Positions 18,286-26,597 of a DNA stretch of 64,000 nucleotides are shown here, piece by piece (the first letter of the stretch is position 1; each line of letters opens with the position of its first letter). The DNA lies in the NCBI GenBank assembly GCA_050251735.1, contig JBFWMF010000005.1:62001-126000 (forward strand), in the 5' to 3' direction. A program made the translations under genes and the position numbers. The notes under the pieces are model-generated. The model saw only the letters and a list, made by a program, of their open reading frames with translations, was not told where the DNA came from and ran no database searches. This DNA comes from Desulfitobacterium sp050251735. GTDB lineage: Bacteria > Bacillota > Desulfitobacteriia > Desulfitobacteriales > Desulfitobacteriaceae.

Positions 18286-21192
18286 TTAGTCAAATTGCAA
18301 AAAGTTTATGTCATAGATTTGATCTGCTTGATCGGATTCTAGAGGTTTGCTGAAGAGATAACCTTGAATCATATCGCAACCGCTAGCTTTCAACTGCTCG
18401 TACTGCCATTCTTCTTCAATACCCTCAGCAGTAATCACTAAGCTAAGACCATGAGCCAAAGCAATAATGCTATCGATAACTTTCGTATTATCCGAGTTTA
18501 GGAACTTGTCGCACAGGGTCTTATCTAATTTCACCTTGTCCACCGGAATATAGGTAAGATAATTGATTGAAGAGAAGCCAGTGCCAAAGTCGTCCAAGGC
18601 GATACTTATCCCCATGCTTTTTACCTGCTCTAAAAACTCCAAGGTGAGATTTGTTTCCTCCAATAAGATACTTTCTGTGATCTCGAGTTCTAGATACTGG
18701 CCATCCAGATTGTATTCCTTAAGAGTCTCAAAGAGGAAGGCAAGATATTCCTTATCTCGCATCTGTTTGCTGGAAAAGTTTATCGAGATCCGTTTTCTCG
18801 AATGTCCCTTGTCTCGCCAGCTTGCTAACTGCTGGATGGCTTTTATGGTCACAGCTCTACCAATCTGACAAATCAAGTCCGACTCCTCAGCAATCCGAAT
18901 GAAAACATTGGGCGGAATCGCGTAATTCTTCAATCGAGCTAATGCTTCAAAGCTCTCCACTTCACCCGTCTTTACATTAACCTGTGGTTGATAGAGGAGA
19001 TATATGCCATCTTCTTGGAGGGATTTACGGAGAATCCCTTCAATCTCAGATTTATTGCGAAGCTCTTTTTGCATCTCTTGATTATAGAACATATGATTGT
19101 TTTTTCCGTTTCTCTTCACGTGATATAAAGCCGTATCAGCGTTCATGATCAATTGATGAATATCCGTACTGTCTTCTGGGAAACGGGTTATTCCTATACT
19201 AAACTTAATATTAAATTCAGTGTTATCGATAATGATGGGTTGGGCAAAGACTTCTCTGATATGCTTTATACATCCCTCGACAACCCCACCTCCGTTGCTA
19301 CTTAGGACCAGAAACTCATCGCCGCCAAACCGCGAGATAAACATACCTTGGCAAGCGTTCTCGGATAATCTTTGCGCTACGGCGCGCAGTACATTATCTC
19401 CCCAAACATGGCCAAGGGTATCGTTAATTTCCTTGAAATTATCAATATCCATAAAGATGATGATTAAAGGATTCCCTTTTTGGGTTTCTTCCATCAATTT
19501 ATTCATAAAGGACATGCGATTTGGCAAGCCGGTTAGATAATCATTATGAGCAAGCTGATCGATATACTCTTCTTGCCGCTTCGTCACGGTCACATCAGTT
19601 AAAATACCATACAGTAGTAACTGTTCTTGATCTCCACTTATGGCTTTCCCTTGAATCTTAAGCCATTTGGTTAGGCTCCCAGCTCTAAGAGGAACCTGAA
19701 GGTTGATTTCGTTCTTCTTTTTGCTAAGATAGGCTTGGATTTCCTCATCTATTCCTCGTATCGTGTCTCCATCTAAAAACCTTCTCATAACCCGATCGAT
19801 ATTGCCCATAGAATGAAGAGGTAAAGAGAATAGGTTATTGATGTTTTCAGAAAAATATACCTTCCGAGTCTGTAGATTCACTTCCCAAACAACACTATTC
19901 GTACTATTGATAGCATGCTCGTATTTCTGATTTAAGAGCTCATTCCTTTGGGCATTTTCTTCAATAACCTTATATTGAAAACGCAGCTCTTCTTCCGTAG
20001 CCGCTAATTCTTCATATGTAGCGGAAAGCTCTTCATTGCTTTCCTTCAATTTCCTTTGCATGGTTCGATGCCTTAGATTATCCAGCCCCAACAAAGTACT
20101 AATGATCAGCATAACAATCAATACTGCAAAGATACCCAAGATAAGGTAAAGATGTTCCTCAACGTAGCTAACCTCCTTATTAATAAGGACCGCATTATGA
20201 GGGACAAAGCCTTTATCCATGTTAAATCTCTGCAACACCTGATAATCAAAAATTGGATAATAAGGGCTTTTATCGATCATGGAAATTGTCTCAATAGGTG
20301 TGCCAGCTAAAACCTGCAAAACCATATCTCCAGCAATCTTTCCGGACTCTTGGTAGGAGATCTGGATTCCTCCTACTATACCCTGCCCTACCCCACCTAT
20401 AGAAGGCCGGTACACCGGAACATGGGTATTCTCACTAATAAAGGCCGCAGCTTCTTCGATGGTCTTATATTCCCCAGTTTTATCATGATGCATATCTAGA
20501 TACAAAATGATAGAGTCATCTTGAATTCCTTGGAAGATTTCCGCCAATTCTTCGTAGGTATATTCGGATGTATTAATATCCTCAAAGCGAAGACTTGGGT
20601 AATAGCCCACTGCACCATAGAACTGGTCCTTATGACCGGCTCCTGTAATGCTGTTGTCCAAAATCCCGATAACCCGTTTGACATTCGAATTAAACTTCAA
20701 AGCCAGTTCAACATTCTCTTTATAAGGGGTAATTTCAATGACACCTGTTATATACTCATTCTGAGCTGCCTTTTCAGCACGGTTTACATCATTAATCCCT
20801 AAAAAGATGATGGGAAGTTCATCAAAAAGATCTTTTTGATGGGTCGTGGCAAATTCAAGAGCCTGATCATCGCCCACGATGATGGCATCATAGGGATCCA
20901 TAACCTTTAGCTTGTATTGCAACGAGGTATAGAAGTTATCGATATGTTCTTGAGTGTCGAACCGTTTGGTATCCATATATTCAATGTCTAATAGAATCTG
21001 ATGGGGATCCAGTGCCTCATGAATTCCTGCTATCTGATCGGGAACAGAATTATAGCTCTGAGAATAAGAGCTAATGAATAAAACCCGCGGATCATCCTGA
21101 GCATAAATGCTGGTACCGGCCCCTATTGTAAAACAAATCAAGGCAAGGATGATTATTATTTTTTTAGTTAAGTTTTTCCTGCCGTTTCTCAT
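18286..21192 (-). CDS. Sensor protein: ABC substrate-binding-like domain, PAS-like, GGDEF and EAL
   Basis: A 968-residue paralogue of the protein at 3135-6083. It has a signal anchor, an extracytoplasmic ABC_sub_bind-like domain (LFISSYSQSYNSVPDQ), a transmembrane helix near 350, a coiled coil, a PAS-like region (about 415-535), GGDEF (about 545-700) and EAL (about 715-960). The diguanylate cyclase motif is intact (RFGGDEF). The phosphodiesterase motifs are also intact (FEALARL, LEITES, LDDFGTGFSS, LDKTL, AEGIE, IQGY). Both activities are therefore possible. ATG 21192 is chosen because GGGAGG lies seven bases before it; ATG 21198 is too close to that site. The sensed ligand is unknown. Confidence 0.9.
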   Translation of the reverse strand: MRNGRKNLTKKIIIILALICFTIGAGTSIYAQDDPRVLFISSYSQSYNSVPDQIAGIHEALDPHQILLDIEYMDTKRFDTQEHIDNFYTSLQYKLKVMDPYDAIIVGDDQALEFATTHQKDLFDELPIIFLGINDVNRAEKAAQNEYITGVIEITPYKENVELALKFNSNVKRVIGILDNSITGAGHKDQFYGAVGYYPSLRFEDINTSEYTYEELAEIFQGIQDDSIILYLDMHHDKTGEYKTIEEAAAFISENTHVPVYRPSIGGVGQGIVGGIQISYQESGKIAGDMVLQVLAGTPIETISMIDKSPYYPIFDYQVLQRFNMDKGFVPHNAVLINKEVSYVEEHLYLILGIFAVLIVMLIISTLLGLDNLRHRTMQRKLKESNEELSATYEELAATEEELRFQYKVIEENAQRNELLNQKYEHAINSTNSVVWEVNLQTRKVYFSENINNLFSLPLHSMGNIDRVMRRFLDGDTIRGIDEEIQAYLSKKKNEINLQVPLRAGSLTKWLKIQGKAISGDQEQLLLYGILTDVTVTKRQEEYIDQLAHNDYLTGLPNRMSFMNKLMEETQKGNPLIIIFMDIDNFKEINDTLGHVWGDNVLRAVAQRLSENACQGMFISRFGGDEFLVLSSNGGGVVEGCIKHIREVFAQPIIIDNTEFNIKFSIGITRFPEDSTDIHQLIMNADTALYHVKRNGKNNHMFYNQEMQKELRNKSEIEGILRKSLQEDGIYLLYQPQVNVKTGEVESFEALARLKNYAIPPNVFIRIAEESDLICQIGRAVTIKAIQQLASWRDKGHSRKRISINFSSKQMRDKEYLAFLFETLKEYNLDGQYLELEITESILLEETNLTLEFLEQVKSMGISIALDDFGTGFSSINYLTYIPVDKVKLDKTLCDKFLNSDNTKVIDSIIALAHGLSLVITAEGIEEEWQYEQLKASGCDMIQGYLFSKPLESDQADQIYDINFLQFD

Positions 21193-21318
21193 CCACATGC
21201 CTCCCTCTATTATTTATACTATATTTCCTTGTTAGACACAATTAATTTCAAATATATTCTAGAAATTTCTGAAAAATATGCGAATACCTATATGTTATAA
21301 TGATTAATGGTGATGAAA

Positions 21319-21547
21319 ATGCAAATATTAAAGAATGATTGGCATGAATTGCATTCTTTGGGGTAAAAATGCCCAAGCAAAGCAAGCTCTTGTCAACAAG
21401 TCTCAACATTGCATTATCAAATCAGTTCACCCCAGTCCTTTATCGGCCTATGCCGGCTTCTTCGGCAGCAAACCTTTTTCCAAAACCAATGACTTTTTAT
21501 TCTCACTAGGAAAGGAACCGATTGGCTGGCAGATAGATAATATCTGA
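21319..21547 (+). pseudogene. Remnant of uracil-DNA glycosylase gene (ung) with internal deletion
   Basis: Two pieces of Ung lie next to each other in different frames. From ATG 21319 the frame reads MQILKNDWHEL, the usual Ung N-terminus, and then stops at 21364. From about 21352 in another frame the C-terminal end of Ung follows: ILWGKNAQAKQAL, then the uracil-pocket/DNA-intercalation motif VHPSPLSAY and GFFGSKPFSKTND, ending GKEPIGWQI. About 130-140 central codons, including the catalytic GQDPYH region, are missing. The remnant cannot encode an active enzyme. A good terminator still follows it. Confidence 0.85.
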
Positions 21548-21579
21548 TCAAATAGCAACAGCAGATCGTATAGTACAGC

Positions 21580-21622
21580 AAAGCCAGACTGCAAGGACAT
21601 ATTCCTAACAGTCTGGCTTTTT
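21580..21622 (+). terminator. Rho-independent terminator after the ung remnant
   Basis: A perfect 12-bp stem (AAAGCCAGACTG with CAGTCTGGCTTT) followed by further T. It is a strong terminator on the + strand. Confidence 0.8.
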
Positions 21623-21688
21623 ACACAACTTTTATAGTCTTTAAAAATGTTTCCTCAGCCTATCCAGACTACTCTCTACTCTAACCTA

Positions 21689-22150
21689 TTATCTAGTCTG
21701 GTTGTAACCGAATCCTCCCCAAGCGCCGCAGCCGCCACCTTGGCCACGACCCATCATGCCACCATAGCCGTAGCCCATCATTCCGCCGCGGCCTCTGCCA
21801 TAGCCATCGCCGTTGCAATATACTTGGTTCTCTTCAACGGCTGTAATAATCCGATCTGCTTCTTCCTGTGTTAAATCTCCGGATTCAACTCTCTGAGTCA
21901 ATACATCCTTCTTCATTTCTAAGAGCTCTTTTTGGTATTCATCAAGCTTACCCGCTTCATCAGCAATAGCCCCAAAGCTTTTACCAGTTTCATAGCGCTC
22001 CGTAAGTACGCTATCGACTGTTTTTCCGGTAATACCCGCTAAAGCTTCTGCTGGATTGTTATAGATAGAAGCAGCAAAGACAGTTGAGGAAGTCGCCCCA
22101 ACCCCGAGCACGATGGCTCCGATTAGAATTGCCTTTTTGAACTTTGTCAT
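21689..22150 (-). CDS. DUF2680-type secreted protein with Gly/Met-rich tail
   Basis: A 153-residue exported protein of unknown function. The signal peptide ends near VFAAS. A helical region follows with TGKTVDSVLTERYETGKSFG and GDLTQEEADRII, as in DUF2680 proteins of Firmicutes. The tail from about residue 110 is rich in Gly, Met and Tyr (GRGGMMGYGYGGMMGRGQ) and could bind metal. ATG 22150 is preferred because GGAGG lies seven bases before it; ATG 22156 is too close. It is divergent from a two-component system whose sensor loop is also Met/Gly-rich, which suggests that system controls it. A paralogue lies at 28212-28697. Confidence 0.8.
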   Translation of the reverse strand: MTKFKKAILIGAIVLGVGATSSTVFAASIYNNPAEALAGITGKTVDSVLTERYETGKSFGAIADEAGKLDEYQKELLEMKKDVLTQRVESGDLTQEEADRIITAVEENQVYCNGDGYGRGRGGMMGYGYGGMMGRGQGGGCGAWGGFGYNQTR

Positions 22151-22381
22151 TTTCATACCTCCTAATTAGTTGTCCGATGACTACCCACCGTGAGATTCAA
22201 GAATCCTTACGCCTGAACCTTTGCTTATAGAGTAACCAAAGTTTATGGCATTACTATGTCTTTTTTGGGTAAAAAGTATTATATTTTAAAAATTTATCTC
22301 CTTAGCAAATGTCATACTTTTGTCACAGGTATTTTTACACTCCTATGGTAAAATAGGATAACGATACTTAGGAGGATCATT

Positions 22382-23077
22382 ATGTTGACATTATTAATTG
22401 CCGATGATAATAAACAAATCACCTCGATATTAGAAGAATACGCAAAAAAAGAGGGCTACCAGCCTCACATTGCTTGGGATGGATCTGAAGCTCTGGAGCT
22501 TTTTCATAAGCTTCAGCCCGACTTAATCTTATTAGATGTAATGATGCCCAAAATCGATGGCTTTGAGGTATGCCGAGAAATACGCAAGACCTCTAACGTC
22601 CCGATCATCATGATCACTGCCCGAGGCGAAGATTTTGAAAGAATCATGGGTCTGGATATTGGAGCCGATGACTATATTGTCAAACCCTTTTCTCCCGGTG
22701 AGGTCATGGCGAGAGTACGGGCCATTCTACGCAGAATCAGTCAGACGGACGGGCAAAAAAAGCAAATCTTAACCTTTGCTAATCTACTGATCAATCTCGA
22801 CGACTATATCGTGACCATTGACCAACACCCCGTATCCTTAACGAAAAAAGAAATCGAAATTCTCTGGACTCTTGCTTCGAACAGCAACAAAGTATTCTCT
22901 CGAGATAATCTCCTCAACAGCGTTTGGGGTTACGACTACTTTGGCGATATCCGTACCGTGGATTCCCACATTAAACGTTTGCGGTCCAAACTGGATTCCT
23001 TCCCCCATGAAAACTGGGAGATAAAGACTATTTGGGGCGTAGGCTACAAATTCGAGGAAAAAAACTATGAAGAATAA
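22382..23077 (+). CDS. OmpR/PhoB-family response regulator
   Basis: A 231-residue response regulator. The receiver domain (1-115) has the acidic pocket ADDN, the phospho-Asp in LILLDVMMPKIDG, the Thr of MITARG and the Lys of VKPFSPGE. The C-terminal winged helix (about 130-228) carries LTKKEIEILWTLASN, then RDNLLNSVWGYDYFG and RTVDSHIKRLRSKL, the OmpR recognition region. GGAGG lies six bases before ATG 22382. The gene overlaps the kinase gene by 11 bp. The likely targets are the divergent DUF2680 gene and the downstream ccdA/tlpA genes. Confidence 0.95.
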   Translation: MLTLLIADDNKQITSILEEYAKKEGYQPHIAWDGSEALELFHKLQPDLILLDVMMPKIDGFEVCREIRKTSNVPIIMITARGEDFERIMGLDIGADDYIVKPFSPGEVMARVRAILRRISQTDGQKKQILTFANLLINLDDYIVTIDQHPVSLTKKEIEILWTLASNSNKVFSRDNLLNSVWGYDYFGDIRTVDSHIKRLRSKLDSFPHENWEIKTIWGVGYKFEEKNYEE

Positions 23078-24614
23078 AATCGCTCTTAAACTCACCCTTT
23101 ATTTTTCCATGAGCCTGCTCCTGTTCTCACTGATTATCGGCAGTGTGTTTATGTCCTTGTTCAAGGACCAAACTGTTCAGCTACATCAAACTGAAATGGA
23201 AAAACGCGCAACCTCTATGGCCGGAACCCTTTCAACCTTATTAAGCGACTCCAACATCTCCACCGAAACCCGTAACAACGAGACCGGAAGAAACGGTATG
23301 GGCAACATGGGGGGTATGATGAATGGTATGGGTATGGGCGGAATGGGCGGTATGATGTCCGGTATGGGCGGATATAGCTCTTACCTCCAATTCTTGGATG
23401 AGATTGCCATGGCAGATGTCTGGATCGTGGATGAATCCCTTCAACTAATGACCATCGGCCATATGACTAACCGGCAGATTAACTACGCTGATCTACCGGC
23501 TGACGCCAATCAGGTTGTTAAAGAGGTTTTCCTAGGGAGAACCACCTTTAGTGAAGGGTTTAGCTCACTTCTTACTACTCCTACCTTAACTGTAGGTGCC
23601 CCCATCAAAGCCGGAGATAAAGTCGTCGGAGCTTTGCTTCTCCATTCACCTATTGAAGGGACAAAGGAGGCCCTTCGACAGGGGGCGGGGATTTTGGCCC
23701 TGAGCATCGGGGTAGCACTCCTCCTCTCTCTTCTCCTTTCCATACTCTTAGCATACACCTTTACGAAACCCTTGAACCGTATGAAAAAGTCTACTCTGCA
23801 ATTGGCTAACGGGGACTATGAGGCCAAGACCGGCGTTCAGCAAAAGGATGAAATTGGCGAACTAGCCTCAGCTATCGATATCCTCAGTGAACGTTTAGAG
23901 TTAGCTAGTCACGAAAGCGAACATTTAGAACAACTGCGTCGTGACTTTATCTCTAATATCTCGCATGAGCTAAGAACTCCTGTCACCGTCATCCGCGGCT
24001 CTTTGGAAGCCCTTTGTGATGAAGTCGTCACTGATCCGGATCAGGTCAAAGCCTATCATCAACAAATGCTTAAGGAAAGCATTTCACTCCAGCGCTTAGT
24101 CAATGATCTCTTAGACTTAACTCGGCTGCAAAATCCCGACTTTAAAATTGAAATGTCTGAGCTCAACCTTTGCGATTTACTCAGCGATGTGGTTCGTAGC
24201 GCCCAGAATATCGCCCGCAGCAAGGATATCGTCATAAAAACAGATAACGAACAAGACCCTTTCCAATGCACCCTTCAAGGAGATTATGTACGTCTTCGCC
24301 AGATGTTTCTAATCATCTTAGATAATGCCGTCAAGTTCTCTCCACCGCAAAGCGAGGTCTTGGTTACCTTTACTGATCAAGTATTATCGATTAAGGATAA
24401 GGGAGTGGGCATATCTTCCGCAGACCTCCCCTATATCTTCGACCGTTTTTATAAATCAAAGAATGAGCAAAATATAACTGGTACAGGCCTTGGACTGGCT
24501 ATCGCCAAACAAATCGCCCAACGGCATAACATTGAATTGACCGTAGATAGCGAGCTTGGTGAAGGTACAGAATTCAACTTTAGTTTTTCTAATCCCCTAC
24601 TGATGAAAGGGTGA
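23067..24614 (+). CDS. Sensor histidine kinase with Met/Gly-rich extracellular loop
   Basis: A 515-residue membrane kinase. Helices at about 8-30 and 210-235 flank an extracellular sensor region. A HAMP domain follows, then HisKA with the phospho-His in FISNISHELRTPVTV, and HATPase_c with the N box LDNAVKFS, G1 KDKGVGIS, F box IFDRFYK and G2 GTGLGLAIAK. Within the sensor loop, residues about 76-105 hold ten Met among Gly/Asn (for example GMGNMGGMMNGMGMGGMGG). Met-rich loops of this kind bind Cu(I) or Ag(I) in other proteins, but the signal here is inference. It is coupled to the response regulator by an 11-bp overlap. Confidence 0.93.
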   Translation: MKNKIALKLTLYFSMSLLLFSLIIGSVFMSLFKDQTVQLHQTEMEKRATSMAGTLSTLLSDSNISTETRNNETGRNGMGNMGGMMNGMGMGGMGGMMSGMGGYSSYLQFLDEIAMADVWIVDESLQLMTIGHMTNRQINYADLPADANQVVKEVFLGRTTFSEGFSSLLTTPTLTVGAPIKAGDKVVGALLLHSPIEGTKEALRQGAGILALSIGVALLLSLLLSILLAYTFTKPLNRMKKSTLQLANGDYEAKTGVQQKDEIGELASAIDILSERLELASHESEHLEQLRRDFISNISHELRTPVTVIRGSLEALCDEVVTDPDQVKAYHQQMLKESISLQRLVNDLLDLTRLQNPDFKIEMSELNLCDLLSDVVRSAQNIARSKDIVIKTDNEQDPFQCTLQGDYVRLRQMFLIILDNAVKFSPPQSEVLVTFTDQVLSIKDKGVGISSADLPYIFDRFYKSKNEQNITGTGLGLAIAKQIAQRHNIELTVDSELGEGTEFNFSFSNPLLMKG

Positions 24615-24618
24615 TAGC

Positions 24619-25287
24619 GTGGAGTATTTGCTTTTATTTCTGGAAGGGATTATCACCTTTATCTCCCCCTGCCTATTGCCCATGTTACCTATCTATATTT
24701 CCTATTTTGCCGGACAGGGATCTGAAGAAAACAAACAGAAAGCCCTGACCAATGCACTCGCTTTTGTTCTTGGCTTTACTCTGGTCTTTGTTACCCTCGG
24801 AGCTTTTGCCGGAACTGTAGGAAATATATTACAGGTATATAGCCAAGGAGTAAATATCGTCTCGGGACTAATTGTCATCTTATTCGGGCTCAACTTCCTA
24901 GACGTCCTGCGAATTCCCTTTCTTAATCGGCGGCAGCAGCTCGAGGCCAACGTAGTTAATCTGGGCTTTTCCTCATCGCTACTCTTCGGTATCATCTTCT
25001 CAATAGGTTGGACGCCATGTGTCGGAGCATTTTTAGGATCCGCCTTGATGTTTGCCGCTTCAGAGGGTGGAAGCTTCAAAGGTGTTTTAATGCTCTTATG
25101 CTTTTCCTTAGGCTTGGGAATTCCTTTTGTCGCTAGCGCTGTACTCATAGACCGTTTGAAATCAACCTTTGACTTTATTAAGCGAAACTATCGCCTCATC
25201 AATCTCATCTCGGGAGGACTTTTGGTCATTGTTGGGATTTTAATGGCGACGGGACTGATGGGGTACTTTCTAAACCTACTTTCCTGA
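24619..25287 (+). CDS. ccdA: CcdA-type thiol-disulfide membrane transporter
   Basis: A 222-residue, six-helix protein of the CcdA/DsbD-beta family that carries electrons from cytoplasmic thioredoxin across the membrane. The two redox Cys are in ITFISPCLLPMLP (helix 1) and GWTPCVGAFLGS (helix 4). It starts with GTG four bases after the kinase stop, so it belongs to the two-component operon. The TlpA-like thioredoxin 83 bp downstream is its natural partner. Relatives serve cytochrome c maturation and spore coat thiol reduction. Confidence 0.93.
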   Translation: MEYLLLFLEGIITFISPCLLPMLPIYISYFAGQGSEENKQKALTNALAFVLGFTLVFVTLGAFAGTVGNILQVYSQGVNIVSGLIVILFGLNFLDVLRIPFLNRRQQLEANVVNLGFSSSLLFGIIFSIGWTPCVGAFLGSALMFAASEGGSFKGVLMLLCFSLGLGIPFVASAVLIDRLKSTFDFIKRNYRLINLISGGLLVIVGILMATGLMGYFLNLLS

Positions 25288-25301
25288 TCACGGTAGTCTA
25301 T

Positions 25302-25341
25302 GGCATTAACAGGCATTAACACATTGATAGACATTGATAGG
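25302..25341 (+). repeat. Two short tandem duplications
   Basis: GGCATTAACA occurs twice in tandem (25302-25321), followed by CATTGATAGA and CATTGATAGG (25322-25341). They lie in the spacer between ccdA and the thioredoxin gene. Confidence 0.6.
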
Positions 25342-25370
25342 CGCAAACAAAATGAAGTGAGGAGGATATT

Positions 25371-25964
25371 ATGAATAGTAAAATAAAAATGATGTTAGGT
25401 ATCGTGGCCTTTATCTTATTCCTAGGCGTGGCTTATGCTGCCTACTCCTCTTTATCGGAAAAGGTCGACCCAAGCCAAGGGGCCCCGATAAATCAGGGAG
25501 AATCCGCCTCTCAAAACCCTGAGAACACCTCAAAAATCCGAAAGACCTTAGCATCCGATATCACTGTTTATGGAACTGATGGCAATACATACAAGCTTTC
25601 AGATTTTCAAGGTAAGCCGGTCGTTCTAAATTTCTGGGCTTCCTGGTGCCCTCCCTGTCGTGAAGAAATGCCTCATTTCAACGAAGTCTATCAAGACTAT
25701 CAGCAAGATGTGGTCTTCCTTATGGTTAATTTGGTGGATGGTCAACGGGAGACCGAGGAGACAGGGTCAAAATTCGTTCAGAAACAAGGCTATGACTTCC
25801 CTATCTATCTGGACAAAAATCAACAAGCCGCCGCAGTTTACGGCGTTACGACCATTCCCACAACCTTGTTTATTGATGCAGAAGGGTATATCCTTACAGG
25901 ATATCAAGGTCCCTTAAAGAAAAGCACCTTAGAGACCGTTGTTAAGAGCATGCTTAAGAAATAA
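25371..25964 (+). CDS. Membrane-anchored TlpA/ResA-like thioredoxin
   Basis: A 197-residue protein with an uncleaved N-terminal membrane anchor (about 8-27), a Ser/Gln/Asn-rich linker and an AhpC-TSA/thioredoxin domain. The active site is FWASWCPPCREEMP. The cis-Pro is in VTTIPTTLFID. WCPPC is the motif of ResA/TlpA proteins, which reduce apocytochrome c or other secreted proteins outside the cell. GGAGGATATT precedes the ATG. Its position after ccdA suggests it is reduced by CcdA. Control by the upstream two-component system is inferred. Confidence 0.92.
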   Translation: MNSKIKMMLGIVAFILFLGVAYAAYSSLSEKVDPSQGAPINQGESASQNPENTSKIRKTLASDITVYGTDGNTYKLSDFQGKPVVLNFWASWCPPCREEMPHFNEVYQDYQQDVVFLMVNLVDGQRETEETGSKFVQKQGYDFPIYLDKNQQAAAVYGVTTIPTTLFIDAEGYILTGYQGPLKKSTLETVVKSMLKK

Positions 25965-26128
25965 TTTCTAGCTGGTCTTCACGCTTGCCCAACAATGTCC
26001 ATGATTTTTTTCTATGGCCTTTTCCAGGACTGTTCAATCTTTAGTTTTATGACGGTCTCAACAACGCTGTCCTCACTATATTTCGAAAAAGGGCCTATTT
26101 TATGCCCTTGCGAAAAACTTGACATGAA

Positions 26129-26176
26129 AAATGGCCTGCCATCTACATTTTAAGCAAGCGTAGCGGTAGGCCATTT
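26129..26176. terminator. Hairpin between convergent genes
   Basis: AAATGGCCT pairs perfectly with AGGCCATTT, separated by 30 bases that include a further GCC/GGT pairing. It serves the thioredoxin gene, and possibly the convergent PAS gene. Confidence 0.5.
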
Positions 26177-26199
26177 CTGGAGAAAGGTAGTCCATTGTT

Positions 26200-26508
26200 T
26201 TATTCACCTAACCGGATCCTCGTTCTGACCACTCCGGCGAATTCTCCATTTACAGTGTAGCTGCTATAGGTAATTAACATGCCCACAGCAGTTTTGGTAA
26301 ACTCCTTTATTTCCCCTGCTTTAAACTTACTAAGAAACTCGCAGATTTTCTCACGGTTTTCTAGTCTATGGCAGTCTATTACGTCTAAACCTATAACGGT
26401 CTTCTGATAGAACTCCTCTTCAAAGCGATTTGCCCAGATAACCTTGAAGTCTGCATCGGTAACCAAAAGTCCTGCTGAGCTTTCGTAAAAAGCCTTCTCT
26501 AAAATCAT
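26200..26508 (-). CDS. Stand-alone PAS domain protein
   Basis: A 102-residue protein that is almost only a PAS fold: SAGLLVTDADFKVIWANRFE at the start, then GLDVIDCHRLENREKI and a closing strand VNGEFAGVVRTRIRL. The V-x-D-C-H segment resembles PAS domains with a bound cofactor in Clostridia, but no cofactor can be proven. It has no output domain, so it may act in trans, perhaps on the diguanylate cyclase whose gene lies 89 bp upstream on the same strand. The ATG 26508 has GGGGAG upstream. Confidence 0.75.
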   Translation of the reverse strand: MILEKAFYESSAGLLVTDADFKVIWANRFEEEFYQKTVIGLDVIDCHRLENREKICEFLSKFKAGEIKEFTKTAVGMLITYSSYTVNGEFAGVVRTRIRLGE

Positions 26509-26597
26509 TCAAATTCTCCCCTCAATATTTTTTCTATCTATTAATTATCATTGTTCTAATTATCATTGCTCTTAACACTATATTGCCTAAAAAGTCA

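Noticed and set aside
22320..22354. Promoter TTGTCA with TAAAAT before the response regulator
   Set aside because: The spacer of 23 bp is too long. TATGGT at 18 bp is possible but weak, so no feature was called.
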